Of a DNA stretch of 64,000 nt, positions 1 to 11,542 are shown piece by piece. The stretch covers positions 1,798,001 to 1,862,000 of the forward strand of contig OY288248.1 in the NCBI GenBank assembly GCA_958450325.1, written 5' to 3'. Under the pieces are notes generated by a model. The model searched no databases, was not told the DNA's origin, and saw nothing but the letters and a program-made list of their open reading frames with translations. Both the position numbers and the translations under genes were made by a program. The stretch is from Agrostemma githago (lineage: Eukaryota > Streptophyta > Magnoliopsida > Caryophyllales > Caryophyllaceae). The stretch's first letter is position 1. Every line of letters begins with the position of its first letter.

Positions 1-503
1 TCGGTTCTAAATAAGAGCTATATTCCATTATATATCATGTCAGAGAGTGCGAATAAACATTATTATGCATAATATTCCTATTGAAAAGTTTCTGTCGAAA
101 AATATTCGCGCTTTAAATCAAATTTTGCAACTTTCGAAAAATAGCAAAAAAATGGTCGATTTTGAAGGTTATTATCCACGTTTTTTAAGTCTTTCGAGTC
201 CCGAAATAAAATAGGCCGATATTCGCGCCAAATAAACTTCACATAAAATGAAATGCCCCGATATATTATGAGGGTCATATAACCTTAAATCGAGAGGTTT
301 AAAGGCCAATAGATTATCGTTTGAGACGTGTAAAAATCGGTTCTAAATAAGAGCTATATTCCATTATATATCATGTCAGAGAGTGCGAATAAACATTATT
401 ATGCATAATAATCCTATTGAAAAATTTCTGTCGAAGAATATTTGCACTTTAAATCAAATTTCTCCATTTTTAAAAAATAGTAAATAATGATCAATTTTGA
501 AGG
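1..503. repeat. Satellite array, left part (about 335-bp monomer)
   Basis: One full monomer (1-336) and half of a second, continuing the array found at 2897-7418. The landmark CGGTTCTAAATAAGAGC recurs at 2 and 338. The second monomer stops inside the segment that reads TTTTGAAGGTT, exactly where the LINE begins. No coding capacity is credible: the short reading frames in the monomers are not conserved from unit to unit. Confidence 0.93.
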
Positions 504-2898
504 TTTTTTTTTGGTAAAGGGTAAGTATATTAAGAAAAGGAACCAACAAAACAAAAAAATGACTACATCAAATTATGTAGCCATTTAGCATCCTTGTCCG
601 TTACGGGGTATTTAATCTTACACAAAATCCTATTTTTAACATCCGACACAATCATTTTAGCTATCTCCTGTGGGTGTCGAACCACTTCATCAATCCTGCA
701 AGCATTTCTTTGTCTCCAAATATGGTAGATAGTCGCATTGATCATCGCTCGAAGTACATTACATTGCAACTTCGAACCCCGCAATTTCGTAGCCCAGATC
801 ATCTCCGTGATACACGGGATTGGTTTCCTCACCCAATTGCTCAACAGACCCAACACCCGAGAACTCCAACTGCAACCAAATAAGAGATGTTCTAAACTCT
901 CTTCTTCCCGCTCGCAGATAAAACACCGATCCGAGTCAGCAACCCCGATCCTAAAAAGCTTCTTCCTCGTATAAGGGCCCCTCGAAAGACTAGCCACGAG
1001 ATGAAGCTATGTCTCGGAACACTCCACGCGCTCCACACAAGTCTCGCCCACGGAACCGGAGGTTCACAAGAACGCAACTCCTGATAGGCCATCGAAATCG
1101 AGTATCTCGGCTCCGCTCCATGCCAAGTACCATTGACGAACATATTCTTAATTTTCTCTTTAGCCTGACAAATTTTCCTCCACGCCCACGTAACATCGGG
1201 AGGCCGATAATCAAACCACTCCCCACCCTTCAGATAGATGCTATTGACCCACCGAACCCACAACCGGTCCGGATGATCAAACACCCACGAAGCTAGCTTG
1301 GCCACGGCTGCTTCATTCCAGATGTACAAATCCCTAATTCCCAAACCTCCTTCTTCCTTAGGCCGACAAATTTTTCCCCAACTAACCAAAGCCCGGTTAT
1401 TTCCTTCTACGCCACCCTCCCATAAGAAGTTACGACATAGTGAAATAATTCGAGCCATGACAAACTTAGGAATGATAAAAATCATAGCCCAATAATTGTG
1501 TAGTTGGGACAGAACAGAATGGACCAGAGTCAGTCTCCCAGCATAGGACAGTTTACGGGCTCCAATACCAGAGATCCGCGAAATAATACGGGCTATCAAG
1601 TTTCCACAATCAAGCTTACCTAAACGAGTACTTTGGATAGGTAACCCAAGATACCGAAAAGGAAACGTACCTTCAACGCAACCCGAGAGGCGAAGGATCG
1701 CATTCCTTCTGTCCTCATCCACCCCAGCGAAATAAGCATGAGACTTACCCACACTTACACTCAGACCCGAGGCCCTGCTAAAGGATGCAAAGGCACTCCA
1801 CAAGAATTCCATCGATTCCCGGTCCCCTTTACAAAAAAGGAGAAGGTCGTCCGCGAAGAGCAAATGAGTCAGTTTCAAAGGACCACATTTCGGATGGAAT
1901 TTAAAATTCCTATCCACTCTTCCAAAATCCATAATTCGAGAGAAGTATTCCATGCATATCGTGAATAACAAAGGAGACATGGGATCCCCTTGTCTCAAAC
2001 CTCTTTTCCCTCGAAAATACCCAAAATTGTCACCATTAGCACAGAGAGAGTAGGAAACGGTCTCAACGCATTCCATAACCAACCGACGAAAGTGGTCTGG
2101 AAAGTCCAAGGCTCTCAACATCCGGTCTACAAAACTCCACTCAACACTGTCATACGCCTTATGAATATCAACTTTAAACAGGCATCTTGGCGAAATTCTC
2201 CCCCTCTTATACATACGCACCAAGTCTTGACAAATCAGCACATTCTCCACAATACTGCGGCCTTCAATAAAACCTCCTTGATTAGGAGATATTATCTGAG
2301 GCAAAATCTTAGCCATCCTTGCACAAATAATTTTGGCGATACACTTGTACAAGACATTACAGCAAGCAATCGGCCTGAACTCTTTCACATTTTGAGGCTT
2401 ATTCACTTTAGGGATCAGAACAATATTCGCACAATTCAATTGTTTTAAAAGCTTACCTGAAATAAAGAAATCCTGGATAGCCATCACAACTTCCTCACCA
2501 ATAATGTCCCACGAATCAATAAAGAATTGACTCGAGAAGCCATCCGGACCCGGAGATTTATCCCGAGGAATACAAAAAAGAGCCCTCTTGATCTCCTCCG
2601 GAGTCACAGTTGCCTCCAGAATCAGTTTATGTTCCGGTGAACAAATGGGACCCCGTCTAATCAAGTCAACATCAATATCCTCAACAACCCGTGAATCACC
2701 GAGAAGCCCCCGGTAATACCGTGCGAAAGCATCCTCAATCGAGGCCTTACTATCACACTCCAGGCCGTCCGCATCAGAAATCTTAGCTATAGCGTTGTGA
2801 GCACGTCGTCCTCGGAGGAGGCCGTGAAAGTACGCCGAATTTACATCCCCATCTCGGACCCATTAAAGCTTAGATTTTTGACTCCAAAATTTAGCCCT
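504..2898 (-). mobile_element. 5'-truncated LINE (L1-type non-LTR retrotransposon) inserted in the satellite
   Basis: On the minus strand this element carries the reverse transcriptase, the region after it with a zf-RVT-like cysteine motif, and a short A tail (seen as a run of 9 T at 504-512 on the plus strand). The upstream endonuclease and ORF1 are missing, so the copy is 5'-truncated. Both sides are satellite. Comparing the flanks with an intact monomer shows about 5-7 bases lost at the target and no target-site duplication. The 5' junction shares CCACG between satellite and LINE, so it may have formed through microhomology. The copy is dead: it has an in-frame stop near 2864 and a frameshift near 1000. 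Confidence 0.93.
563..2898 (-). pseudogene. LINE reverse transcriptase ORF2 fragment, frameshifted
   Basis: Reading the minus strand from the 5' junction, the protein starts in the linker before the RT domain (pattern ARAKFWSQKSKL, then a stop, then WVRDGDVNSAYFH). It continues through the RT fingers and palm. Visible motifs are KVDIHKAYDSVEW (motif A, catalytic Asp), RQGDPMSPLLF (motif B) and FADDLLLF (motif C, catalytic Asp pair). After the thumb the frame shifts by one base near 995-1003, at the FISWL segment. The last 144 codons then continue in another frame with the CFICEREEESLEHLLFGC zinc-knuckle-like segment and end at 563. The longest unbroken block lies between 892 and about 2864. 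The stop near 2864 and the frameshift mean no full protein can be made. Family: plant L1-like LINE ORF2 with C-terminal zf-RVT. Confidence 0.92.
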
Positions 2899-5800
2899 AG
2901 CCACGTTTTTTAGGCCTTTTGAGTCCCAAAATAAAATAGGCCGATATTCGCGCCAAATAAACTTCACATAAAATGAAATGCCCCGATATATTATGAGGGT
3001 CATATAACCTTAAATCGAGAGGTTTAAAGGCCAATAGATTATCGTTTGAGACGTGTAAAAATCGGTTCTAAATAAGAGCTATATTCGATTATATATCATG
3101 TCAGAGAGTGCGAATAAACATTATTATGCATAATATTCCTATTGAAAAGTTTCTGTCGAAAAATATTCGCGCTTTAAATCAAATTTTGCAACTTTCGAAA
3201 AATAGCAAAAAATGGTCGATTTTGAAGATTATTATCCACGTTTTTTAAGCATTTTGAGTCCCGAAATAAAATAGGCCGATATTCGCGCCAAATAAACTAT
3301 ACATAAAATGAAATGCCCCGATATATTATGAGGGTCATATAACCTTAAATCGAGAGGTTTAAAGGCCAATAGATTATCGTTTGAGACGTGTAAAAATCGG
3401 TTCTAAATAAGAGCTATATTCCATTATATATCATGTCAGAAAGTGCGAATAAACATTATTATGCATAATATTCCTATTGATAAGTTTCTGTCGAAAAATA
3501 TTCGCGCTTTAAATCAAATTTCTCCACTTTCGAAAAATAGCAAAAAATGGTCGATTTGAAGGTTATTATCCACGTTTTTTAAGCCTTTCGAGTCCCGAAA
3601 TAAAATAGGCCGATATTCGCGCCAAATAAACTTCACATAAAATGAAATGCCCCGATGTATTATGAGGGACATATAACCATAAATCGAGAGGTTTAAAGGC
3701 TAATAGATTATCGTTTGAGACGTATGAAAATCGGTTCTAAATAAGAGCTATATTCGATTATATATTATGTCAGAGAGTGCGAATAAACATTATTATGCAT
3801 AATATTTCTATTGATAAGTTTCTGTCGAAGAATATTCGCGCTTTAAATCAAATTTCTGCACTTTCAAAAAATAGCAAAAAACGGTCGATTTTGAAGGTTA
3901 TTATCCACGTTTTTTTAGGCCTTTTGAGTCCCGAAATAAAATAGGCCGATATTCGCGCCAAATAAACTTCACATAAAATGAAATGCCCCGATGTATTATG
4001 AAGGTCATATAACCTTAAATCGAGAGGTTTAAAGGCCAATAGATTATCGTTTGAGACGTGTAAAAATCGGTTCTAAATAAGAGCTATATTCCATGATATA
4101 TCATGTCAGAGAGTGCGAATAAACATTATTATGCATAATATTCCTATTGAAAAGTTTCTGTCGAAAAATATTCGCGCTTTAAATCAAATTTTGCAACTTT
4201 CGAAAAATAGCAAAAAATGGTCGATTTTGAAGGTTATTATCCACGTTTTTTAGGCCTTTTGAGTCCCAAAATAAAATAGGCCGATATTCGCGCCAAATAA
4301 TCTTCACATAAAATGAAATGCCCCGATGTATTATGAGGGACATATAACCATAAATCGAGAGGTTTAAAGGCCAATAGATAATCGTTTGAGACGTATAAAA
4401 ATCGGTTCTAAATAAGAGCTATATTCGATTATATATCATGTCAGAGAGTGCGAATAAACATTATTATGCATAATATTTCTATTGATAAGTTTCTGTCGAA
4501 GAATATTCGCGCTTTAAATCAAATTTCTCCACTTTCAAAAAATAGCAAAAAACGGTCGATTTTGAAGGTTATTATCCACGTTTTTTAAGCATTTCGAGTC
4601 CCGAAATAAAATAGGCCGATATTCGCGCCAAATAAACTTCACATAAAATGAAATGCCCCGATATATTATGAGGGTCATATAACCTTAAATCGAGAGGTTT
4701 AAAGGCCAATAGATTATCGTTTGAGACGTGTAAAAATCGTTTCTAAATAAGAGCTATATTCCATTATATATCATGTCAGAGAGTGCGAATAAACATTATT
4801 ATGCATAATAATCCTATTGATAAGTTTCTGTCGAAAAATATTCGCGCTTTAAATCAAATTTCTCCCCTTTCGAAAAATAGCAAAAAATGGTCGATTTTGA
4901 AGGTTATTATCCACGTTTTTAAGCCTATCGAGTCCCGAAATAAAATAGGCCGATATTCGCGCCCAATAATCTTCACATCAAATGAAATGCCCCGATGTAT
5001 TATGAGGGACATATAACCATAAATCGAGAGGTTTAAAGGCCAATAGATTATCGTTTGAGATGTATAAAAATCGGTTCTAAATAAGAGCTATATTCGATTA
5101 TATATTATGTCAGAGAGTGCGAATAAACATTATTATGCATAATATTTCTATTGATAAGTTTCTGTCGAAGAATATTCGCGCTTTAAATCAAATTTCTCCA
5201 TTTTCAAAAAATAGCAAAAAACGGTCGATTTTGAAGGTTATTATCCACGTTTTTTAGGCATTTCGAGTCCCGAAATAAAATAGGCCGATATTCGCGCCAA
5301 ATAAACTTCGCATAAAATGAAATGCCCCGATGTATTATGAGGGCCATATAACCTTAAATCAAGAGGTTTAAAGGCCAATAGATTATCGTTTGAGACGTGT
5401 AAAAATTGGTTCAAAATAAGAGCTATATTCGATTATATATCATGTCAGAGAGTGTGAATAAACAATATTATGCATAATACTCCTATTGAAAAGTTTATGT
5501 CGAAGAATATCTGCGCTTTAAATCAAATTTCTCCACTTTCGAAAAATAGCAAAAAACGGTCGATTTTGAAGATTATTATCCACGTTTTTTAGGCATTTCG
5601 AGTCCCGAAATAAAATAGACCGATATTCGCGCCAAATAATCTTCACATAAAATGAAATGCCCCGATGTATTATGAGGGACATATAACCATAAATCGAGAG
5701 GTTTAAAGGCCAATAGATAATCGTTTGAGACGTATAAAAATCGGTTCTAAATAAGAGCTATATTCGATTATATATCATGTCAGAGAGTGCGAATAAACAT

Positions 5801-7418
5801 TATTATGCATAATATTTCTATTGATAAGTTTCTGTCGAAGAATATTCGCGCTTTAAATCAAATTTCTCCACTTTCAAAAAATAGCAAAAAACGGTCGATT
5901 TTGAAGGTTATTATCCACGTTTTTTAAGCATTTCGAGTCCCGAAATAAAATAGGCCGATATTCGCGCCAAATAAACTTCGCATAAAATGAAATGCCCCGA
6001 TGTATTATGAGGGTCATATAACCTTAAATCGAGAGGTTTAAAGGCCAATAGATTATCGTTTGAGACGTGTAAAAATCGGTTCTAAATAAGAGCTATATTC
6101 GATTATATATCATGTCAGAGAGTGCGAATAAACATTATTATGCATAATATTCCTATTGAAAAGTTTCTGTCGAAAAATATTCGCGCTTTAAATCAAATTT
6201 TGCAACTTTCGAAAAATAGCAAAAAATGGTCGATTTTGAAGGTTATTATCCACGTTTTTTAAGCCTTTCGAGTCCCGAAATAAAATAGGCCGATATTCGC
6301 GCCAAATAAACTTCACATAAAATGAAATGCCCCGATGTATTATGAGGGTCATATAACCTTAAATCGAGAGTTTTAAAATCCAATAGATTATCGTTTGCGA
6401 CGTGTAAAAATCGGTTCTAACTATGAGCTATATTCGATTATATATTTATATATCATGTCAGAGAGTGCGAATAAACATTATTATGCATAATACTCCTATT
6501 GAAAAGTTTCTGTCGAAGAATATCCGCGCTTTAAATCAAATTTCTCCCCTTTTTATAAAATTGCAAAAAACCTCGATTTTGAAGGTTATTATCCACGTTT
6601 TTTAGGCCTTTCGAGTCCCGAAATAAAATAGACCGATATTCGCGCCAAATAATCTTCACATAAAATGAAATGCCCCGATGTATTATGAGGGACATATAAC
6701 CTTAAATCGAGAGGTTTAAAGGCCAATAGATTATCTTTTAAGACGTGTAAAAATCGGTTCTAAATAAGAGCTATATTCGATTATATATCTTGTCAGAGAG
6801 TGCGAATAAACATTATTATGCATAATACACCTATTGAAAAGTTTCTGTCGAAGAATATTTGCGCTTTAAATAAAAAAATTCCACTTTCGAAAAATAGCAA
6901 AAAACGGTCGATTTTGAAGGTTATTATCCACGTTTTTAGGCCTTTCGAGTCCCAAAATAAAATAGGCCGATATTCGTACCAAATTAACTTCGCATAAACA
7001 GAAATGCCCCGATGTATTATGAGGGTCATATAACCTTAAATCAAGAGGTTTAAAGGCCAATAGATTATCGTTCGAGACGTGTAAAAAACGGTTCTAAATA
7101 AGAGCTATATTCGATTATATATCATGTCAGAGAGTGCGAATAAACATTATTATGCATAATACTCCTATTGAAAAGTTTATGTCGAAGAATATCCGCCTTT
7201 TAAATCAAATTTCCCCCCTTCCGAAAAATAGCAAAAATGGGTCGATTTTGAAGGTTATTTTATCCACGTTTTTTAGGCATTTTGAGTCACGAAATAAAAT
7301 AGGCCGATATTCACGCCAAATAAACTTCGCATAAAATGAAATGCCCCGATATATTATGAGGGTCATATAACCTTAAATCGAGAGTTTAAAGGCCAATAGA
7401 TTATCATTTGAGACGTGT
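2897..7418. repeat. Satellite array, main part (about 13.5 monomers of about 335 bp)
   Basis: The landmark TCGGTTCTAAATAAG (with small variants) starts units at 3062, 3397, 3731, 4067, 4402, 4737, 5071, 5406, 5741, 6076, 6411, 6754 and 7088, so spacing is 334-336 bp. The exception is 343 bp after 6411, where a short TATATTTA-type insertion sits. Units at 3731, 4402, 5071 and 5741 share the variant TTTCTATTGATAAG. The intervening units read TCCTATTGAAAAG or a close form. This is a dimeric higher-order pattern of about 670 bp. The array ends abruptly near 7418 after TTTGAGACGTGT. Orientation is uniform. Function unknown; a centromeric or subtelomeric satellite is possible but not shown. Confidence 0.95.
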
Positions 7419-7714
7419 TATATCAAAAAACAATTGCTCAGTTTCTCGTGACATATTATATCCATACTCCATATTACTTATATCCTCTCAAATGTCACTC
7501 GAGGATCGGAACAATTGAGCACGATCCATCGTCTTATGTTTTTCATTACTCTCCCAATGAATTGTTTATTTATTCCATATTGAGACGTCTCAATGAATTG
7601 TTTGTCTTTCTATTTTAAGAATGTTTTTTTATGTACAATTTGACCATTCTCATGAGTTTTGTTCCACATGTCCACCTCTTCATTGGATCTTACCAATGGT
7701 GCCAAAAAAAAGTA

Positions 7715-7928
7715 CTCCCTCCGATTTTTTATTATCTTCCCCTTTGGTTTTGGTGGGTTTGGGAAGAAAATAAGGATGTAGAAATGTGTGGTTCAAAATA
7801 GAAGAAGGAAGAGAGAGAAATGCAAGGTTGATTCTAGACCACATATTGATGGCCTAAAATGAAAATAGGAAAGAAAGGGTATTTCAGTCCAATAAAAAAA
7901 TAGAGAAATAGTAAAAAATCGGAGGAAG
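7715..7928. mobile_element. Stowaway-type MITE
   Basis: The termini CTCCCTCCGATTTTTTA and its inverted counterpart TAAAAAATCGGAGGAAG are flanked by TA on both sides (7713-7714 and 7929-7930). Length 214 bp, no coding capacity. This is the standard Tc1/mariner-type Stowaway layout. Confidence 0.88.
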
Positions 7929-8242
7929 TATCCTTCTTCTTCGATCCATATCAAATTTAATGTTTTGAAAAATTAACCTAACAACCTCAAAACTGAAAAA
8001 AAAAACACTGTATTATGAAATTTAAAGTTACCAAAAGCCCAAATCGACAAATTTTAATCAATCGAAAGAGCAAATTAATTTGGAAACAAAATTAATTTAT
8101 CGCAAACGAAGAAATTGCCTCATAACATAAACTGTGTTTTGGGACAGAGTGCGTTTGCTTAATTTCTCAAATAATTTTATTACTTCATTTAACTTCCTGA
8201 TTATCTTCCAATTTAATTATTTTATTTAATTATTATAGTATA

Positions 8243-8449
8243 ATCCCTCCGAGTTCCTATGATTGCCCCGTTGCTTTTTGGGTGGAAAATAAGAAAGAAA
8301 AAATGAGTGATTAAAAAAAAAAAGGAAGGAAGAGAGATAAATGGATGGATGAAGGTGAACCACACATTTATGGCCTAAAATGGGAAGTGGGTAAGAGATT
8401 AAACTCAGCTCAAAAAAAAAATGGAACAACGTTAGAAACTCGGAGGGAA
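8243..8449. mobile_element. Stowaway-type MITE
   Basis: Inverted ends ATCCCTCCGAGTT and AACTCGGAGGGAA with flanking TA dinucleotides, about 207 bp. The interior resembles the MITE at 18306-18514 (conserved segments around ATTGCCCC or ATTGTCTC and the homopurine stretch), so both belong to one subfamily. Confidence 0.85.
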
Positions 8450-8803
8450 TATAATTAAATAAATGAATATCAAAGTATAAATTTTCAATAAAAATAGAAT
8501 GAAAATGTGCCAGTAAGAAAAGGGCCTAAATAAATGAATTGAAATAATCAAGTTCAGGCGAGTGATACTGGTAACTATTCGTATTCGTTTTGCAAGGGTC
8601 CATTTACAGGAAAAAGTGATCGGATTGTAGTAAGTAATCAACCCGATCAAGAAGCTACCTTGCTTTTTATTCATCCAAAAACCGTCTCACACTAAATTAT
8701 CATCGTCATACACTAATCAGTTGTCTAATCGAGTCCAAAGATTAAATTTTTACGATTTATTATGAAAAACGAACATTAACGTTATTGAAAAACCGAAGAA
8801 TTG

Positions 8804-9430
8804 GATCTGTAATTCATCAAAATTAAATCTGGAAAAAAAACTGGGTTTTTTTTTCTCAATCGAATCAAAATCACAAGGTAAGAATCGAACATGGCGGCAA
8901 AAAAATCTAATCAAATACGACGAGCAGATGAATCGAATTGAACCTCACTTACAAGAGAAGAATCAATCAAGAATCAAAAACCCAGAAAACATAAATTCGA
9001 ATCTTTTTTTATAAAGAATTTGAATGAAACGATTAAAAGTATTGAAAATTAGGTAGAAGGCTAAGATCTGGAAAACTGGGGGGATTTTTTTCAATCGAAT
9101 CCTGATCATAAGGAAGGTAACAATCAACAATGACGACAAAATCAAATTAAATCTCAAAGCCGAAGAATCAATCAAGAACAAAACCCAGAAAACACAAATA
9201 AATTAGAGGAATTAGGATGAAGGCTCAGATCTGTAATTCATCAAAATCAAATCTGGAAAACTGGGTTTTTTTTTTCTCAATTGAATCCAAATCCGTAAGG
9301 AAGGTAAGAATCAACCATGGCGGCAAAAAAATCAAATTCGCCAAGCCAATGAATTGAATCGAAACCCACTTACAAAATCAGAATCAAATCAAGAAAAACA
9401 AAAACCCAGAAACCACAAATTCGAAACAGA
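8804..9430. repeat. Three imperfect repeats of about 130-200 bp
   Basis: Three diverged copies begin near 8804, 9067 and 9228. Each runs GATCTGTAATTCATCAAAA (shortened in copy 2), then AAACTGGG, a T-run, TCAATCGAATC, AAGGAAGGTAA and ATGGCGGCAAAAAAATC. I see no conserved reading frame. The repeated GGTAAGAATC words resemble splice donors, so this could be leader or intron sequence of an unrecognised minus- or plus-strand gene, but nothing proves that. Confidence 0.6.
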
Positions 9431-10150
9431 TGAAACTCGAAGAAAGATCATCATAACCTTATAAAATAATAATAATAATCATAATAATAATACGGAGGGA
9501 GTAGTAGTAGTAGAACTAGAAGCAGTAAGATTAGCGAGCGAAGATGAGGATTATATATACACATACATACATGCATGCATACGAGTACGAGTACGAGTAC
9601 CATATACGGAGTAATTAATTAGGGTTTTGATTATGGTTGTTTGATTGTTGATTGTATTGGGGCGTTTGGTTCAAGGGCCGTTTAATTTGGGGGAAATCAT
9701 TGGCGGATAGGAGAGGGGCAAACGGGCCTGAAACACCCAACACTCTCCTTGCCTCATTCTTTGATTGATGAAGAAGATAGAACCCTAATTTTGAGGTTTT
9801 ATAGGGTGGTGGGTTGGTCTTAGGGTTTTGTATAGACCTGGTGAAACGGGTCAACAGATTGAGTCGGGTTGGGTCACTTTCGAGTTATTAAAATCGGGTT
9901 CATTCTGGGTTGGATTAGATCATTTCGAGTTCAGATCATAATGATAATATCGACTCATTTTCTATAATAATATTCGGGTTAATTTGAGTCACGAGTCAAA
10001 TTCGGGTCATCTGTTCGGGTGTCGGGTTAATAACGACGCAATGTTAAAATGTGAGGTTATCGATTTAGAGTGGGTTTATGGAGAAATTGTCTGCCACTAA
10101 TCTCCCACTAAATTAGAGTGACACACCGACATACATAACATGAAAAATGA
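9431..10150. other. Intergenic region without a recognised gene
   Basis: Contains AAT/ATA microsatellites (9468-9500), GTAC-rich short tandem repeats (9560-9600) and a GC-richer stretch at 9650-9860. That stretch gives a 79-codon minus-strand reading frame with no family resemblance. It could be the 5' leader of a gene, but I cannot support a CDS. Confidence 0.4.
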
Positions 10151-10164
10151 AAATTACCGAGTAC

Positions 10165-10375
10165 ATATAACTTCATTCTCGTTACGTGAAAGTGGTGAGA
10201 AACCTTCATTGATGCTATTGAGAGATCGTTTTTCTAAATGTTTTGCGAGAAATTTTTTGTAGAAAATTACGGAATATATAAATTCATCCTCATTACGCAA
10301 AACTGGTGAGAGACCTTCATTAACGCTATTAAGAGATCGGCTTTCCAAAAAATTTGCGAGAAAGAATTTATAAGA
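10165..10375. repeat. Tandem duplication with period about 112 bp
   Basis: Copies start near 10168 and 10281, sharing GGTGAGAAACCTTCATTGA / GGTGAGAGACCTTCATTAA and AGAGATCG...TTTGCGAGAAA. Two diverged units; no coding capacity. Confidence 0.65.
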
Positions 10376-10379
10376 CTAT

Positions 10380-11542
10380 TTCAACCCTGTAATTGTGACT
10401 TTTAATTTCAATTTCTCATTAAAGATTGCTGCAAGTTGTTAGTTTAATTAATGTCTTGTTCGTTTCAGCTCACTTCAGTTCAACAGTACAATTCAGACCC
10501 AAGAGATTCATTTTGTCTTAGTATTTCAGTTTACTCAGTTCCGTTCAGTTCTTTTAGTAGACCGTTCTATAACGGTCTATATCATAAGACGAACCCAATA
10601 AGAAATAAGTCCAACACTACAACTAAAATTGGATTGGGTTGCACTATGAGTGAGCTTGTCCAAAGCATAAAGGCCCAACTATGAGTGAAGTAAGTGAACT
10701 TTCACTTTACGATGGGAGTAAAGAACATTTTATCACTTCGAGTTTACCCCTTATTCAGTTACTCCGTATTTTCTACTTAACCTCAAATATGTTGAAATCG
10801 ATAAAATAATAATGTTCGGAGACAGCCATTTTCATTTCATTGTCACGAGTGCACGATACAAAGCTCACCTTCCATGGTCGAGTCGTGTTGTTTTCTCCTT
10901 CAAGCACGTTGGACCTACATTAGGTACAACACGATCCACTTCCATCTCTACTATCAGCTTCCTTAAACATTACGATCACACAAAGGAAAAAGCAAATGTC
11001 TTAGTACGATAGGTAAAACCGTCTCATATACAAAATACATTTTCTAACTACAAAAACATCATCTATTATAAACATACAACGATTTTACGCAAGATTACTT
11101 CAGACTAAATAATCATAAATAAATGAAGTATACCGTCTACAAGCTACAACTACCCTCATATTTTAAAGGCCATGCAATTAATCCAATGCAGTAAACCCAG
11201 TAAACTATCTAATCAATTTATAAATTACTTTACCATTATCTTCATTTATTACCGCTTGGCTACTTGCTTCTCTTTTTTTACTGGTGGTAATAAATTTCAT
11301 CATAAAACTTACCTCACTCCAACACTTCACTTAAAGTATCATATACTCGTGTCGTGTTTGACCCGAGTACTTCAATTTAGACTCAAAAAAAATGAAATTT
11401 TTGCATGTTTGAAACACCGACACTATATCAGACACGACGACAGCTAGTAGATGAGTTCGAGCAACACAACCATAAAGTCAGTCATAAACCATAATACAAA
11501 TATTGTGATTTGTGTTAGTAAAAGTAGAAGAACAAACCAGAA
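10380..11542 (+). other. Upstream region of gene A, partly duplicated upstream of gene B
   Basis: Mostly non-coding. The segment about 11165-11290 (GCAATTAATCCAATGCAGTAAA... through TTATTACCGCTTGGCTAC) matches 17645-17745 upstream of gene B. The 40 bases before the gene A start (AGTAGAAGAACAAACCAGAAA) match 18932-18952. The A/B duplication therefore included promoter DNA, and MITEs later expanded the B side. Confidence 0.6.

Noticed and set aside
674..2448. Plus-strand frames over the LINE
   Set aside because: They are antisense shadows of the reverse transcriptase frame.
4783..7334. Repeated 60-78-codon frames (MRINIIMHN...) in the satellite
   Set aside because: They recur only because the monomer recurs. 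Frames are broken in most units and composition is not protein-like.
9615..9854. 79-codon minus-strand frame as a first exon
   Set aside because: No conserved motif or clear splice partner; could be a leader sequence, but support is too weak.
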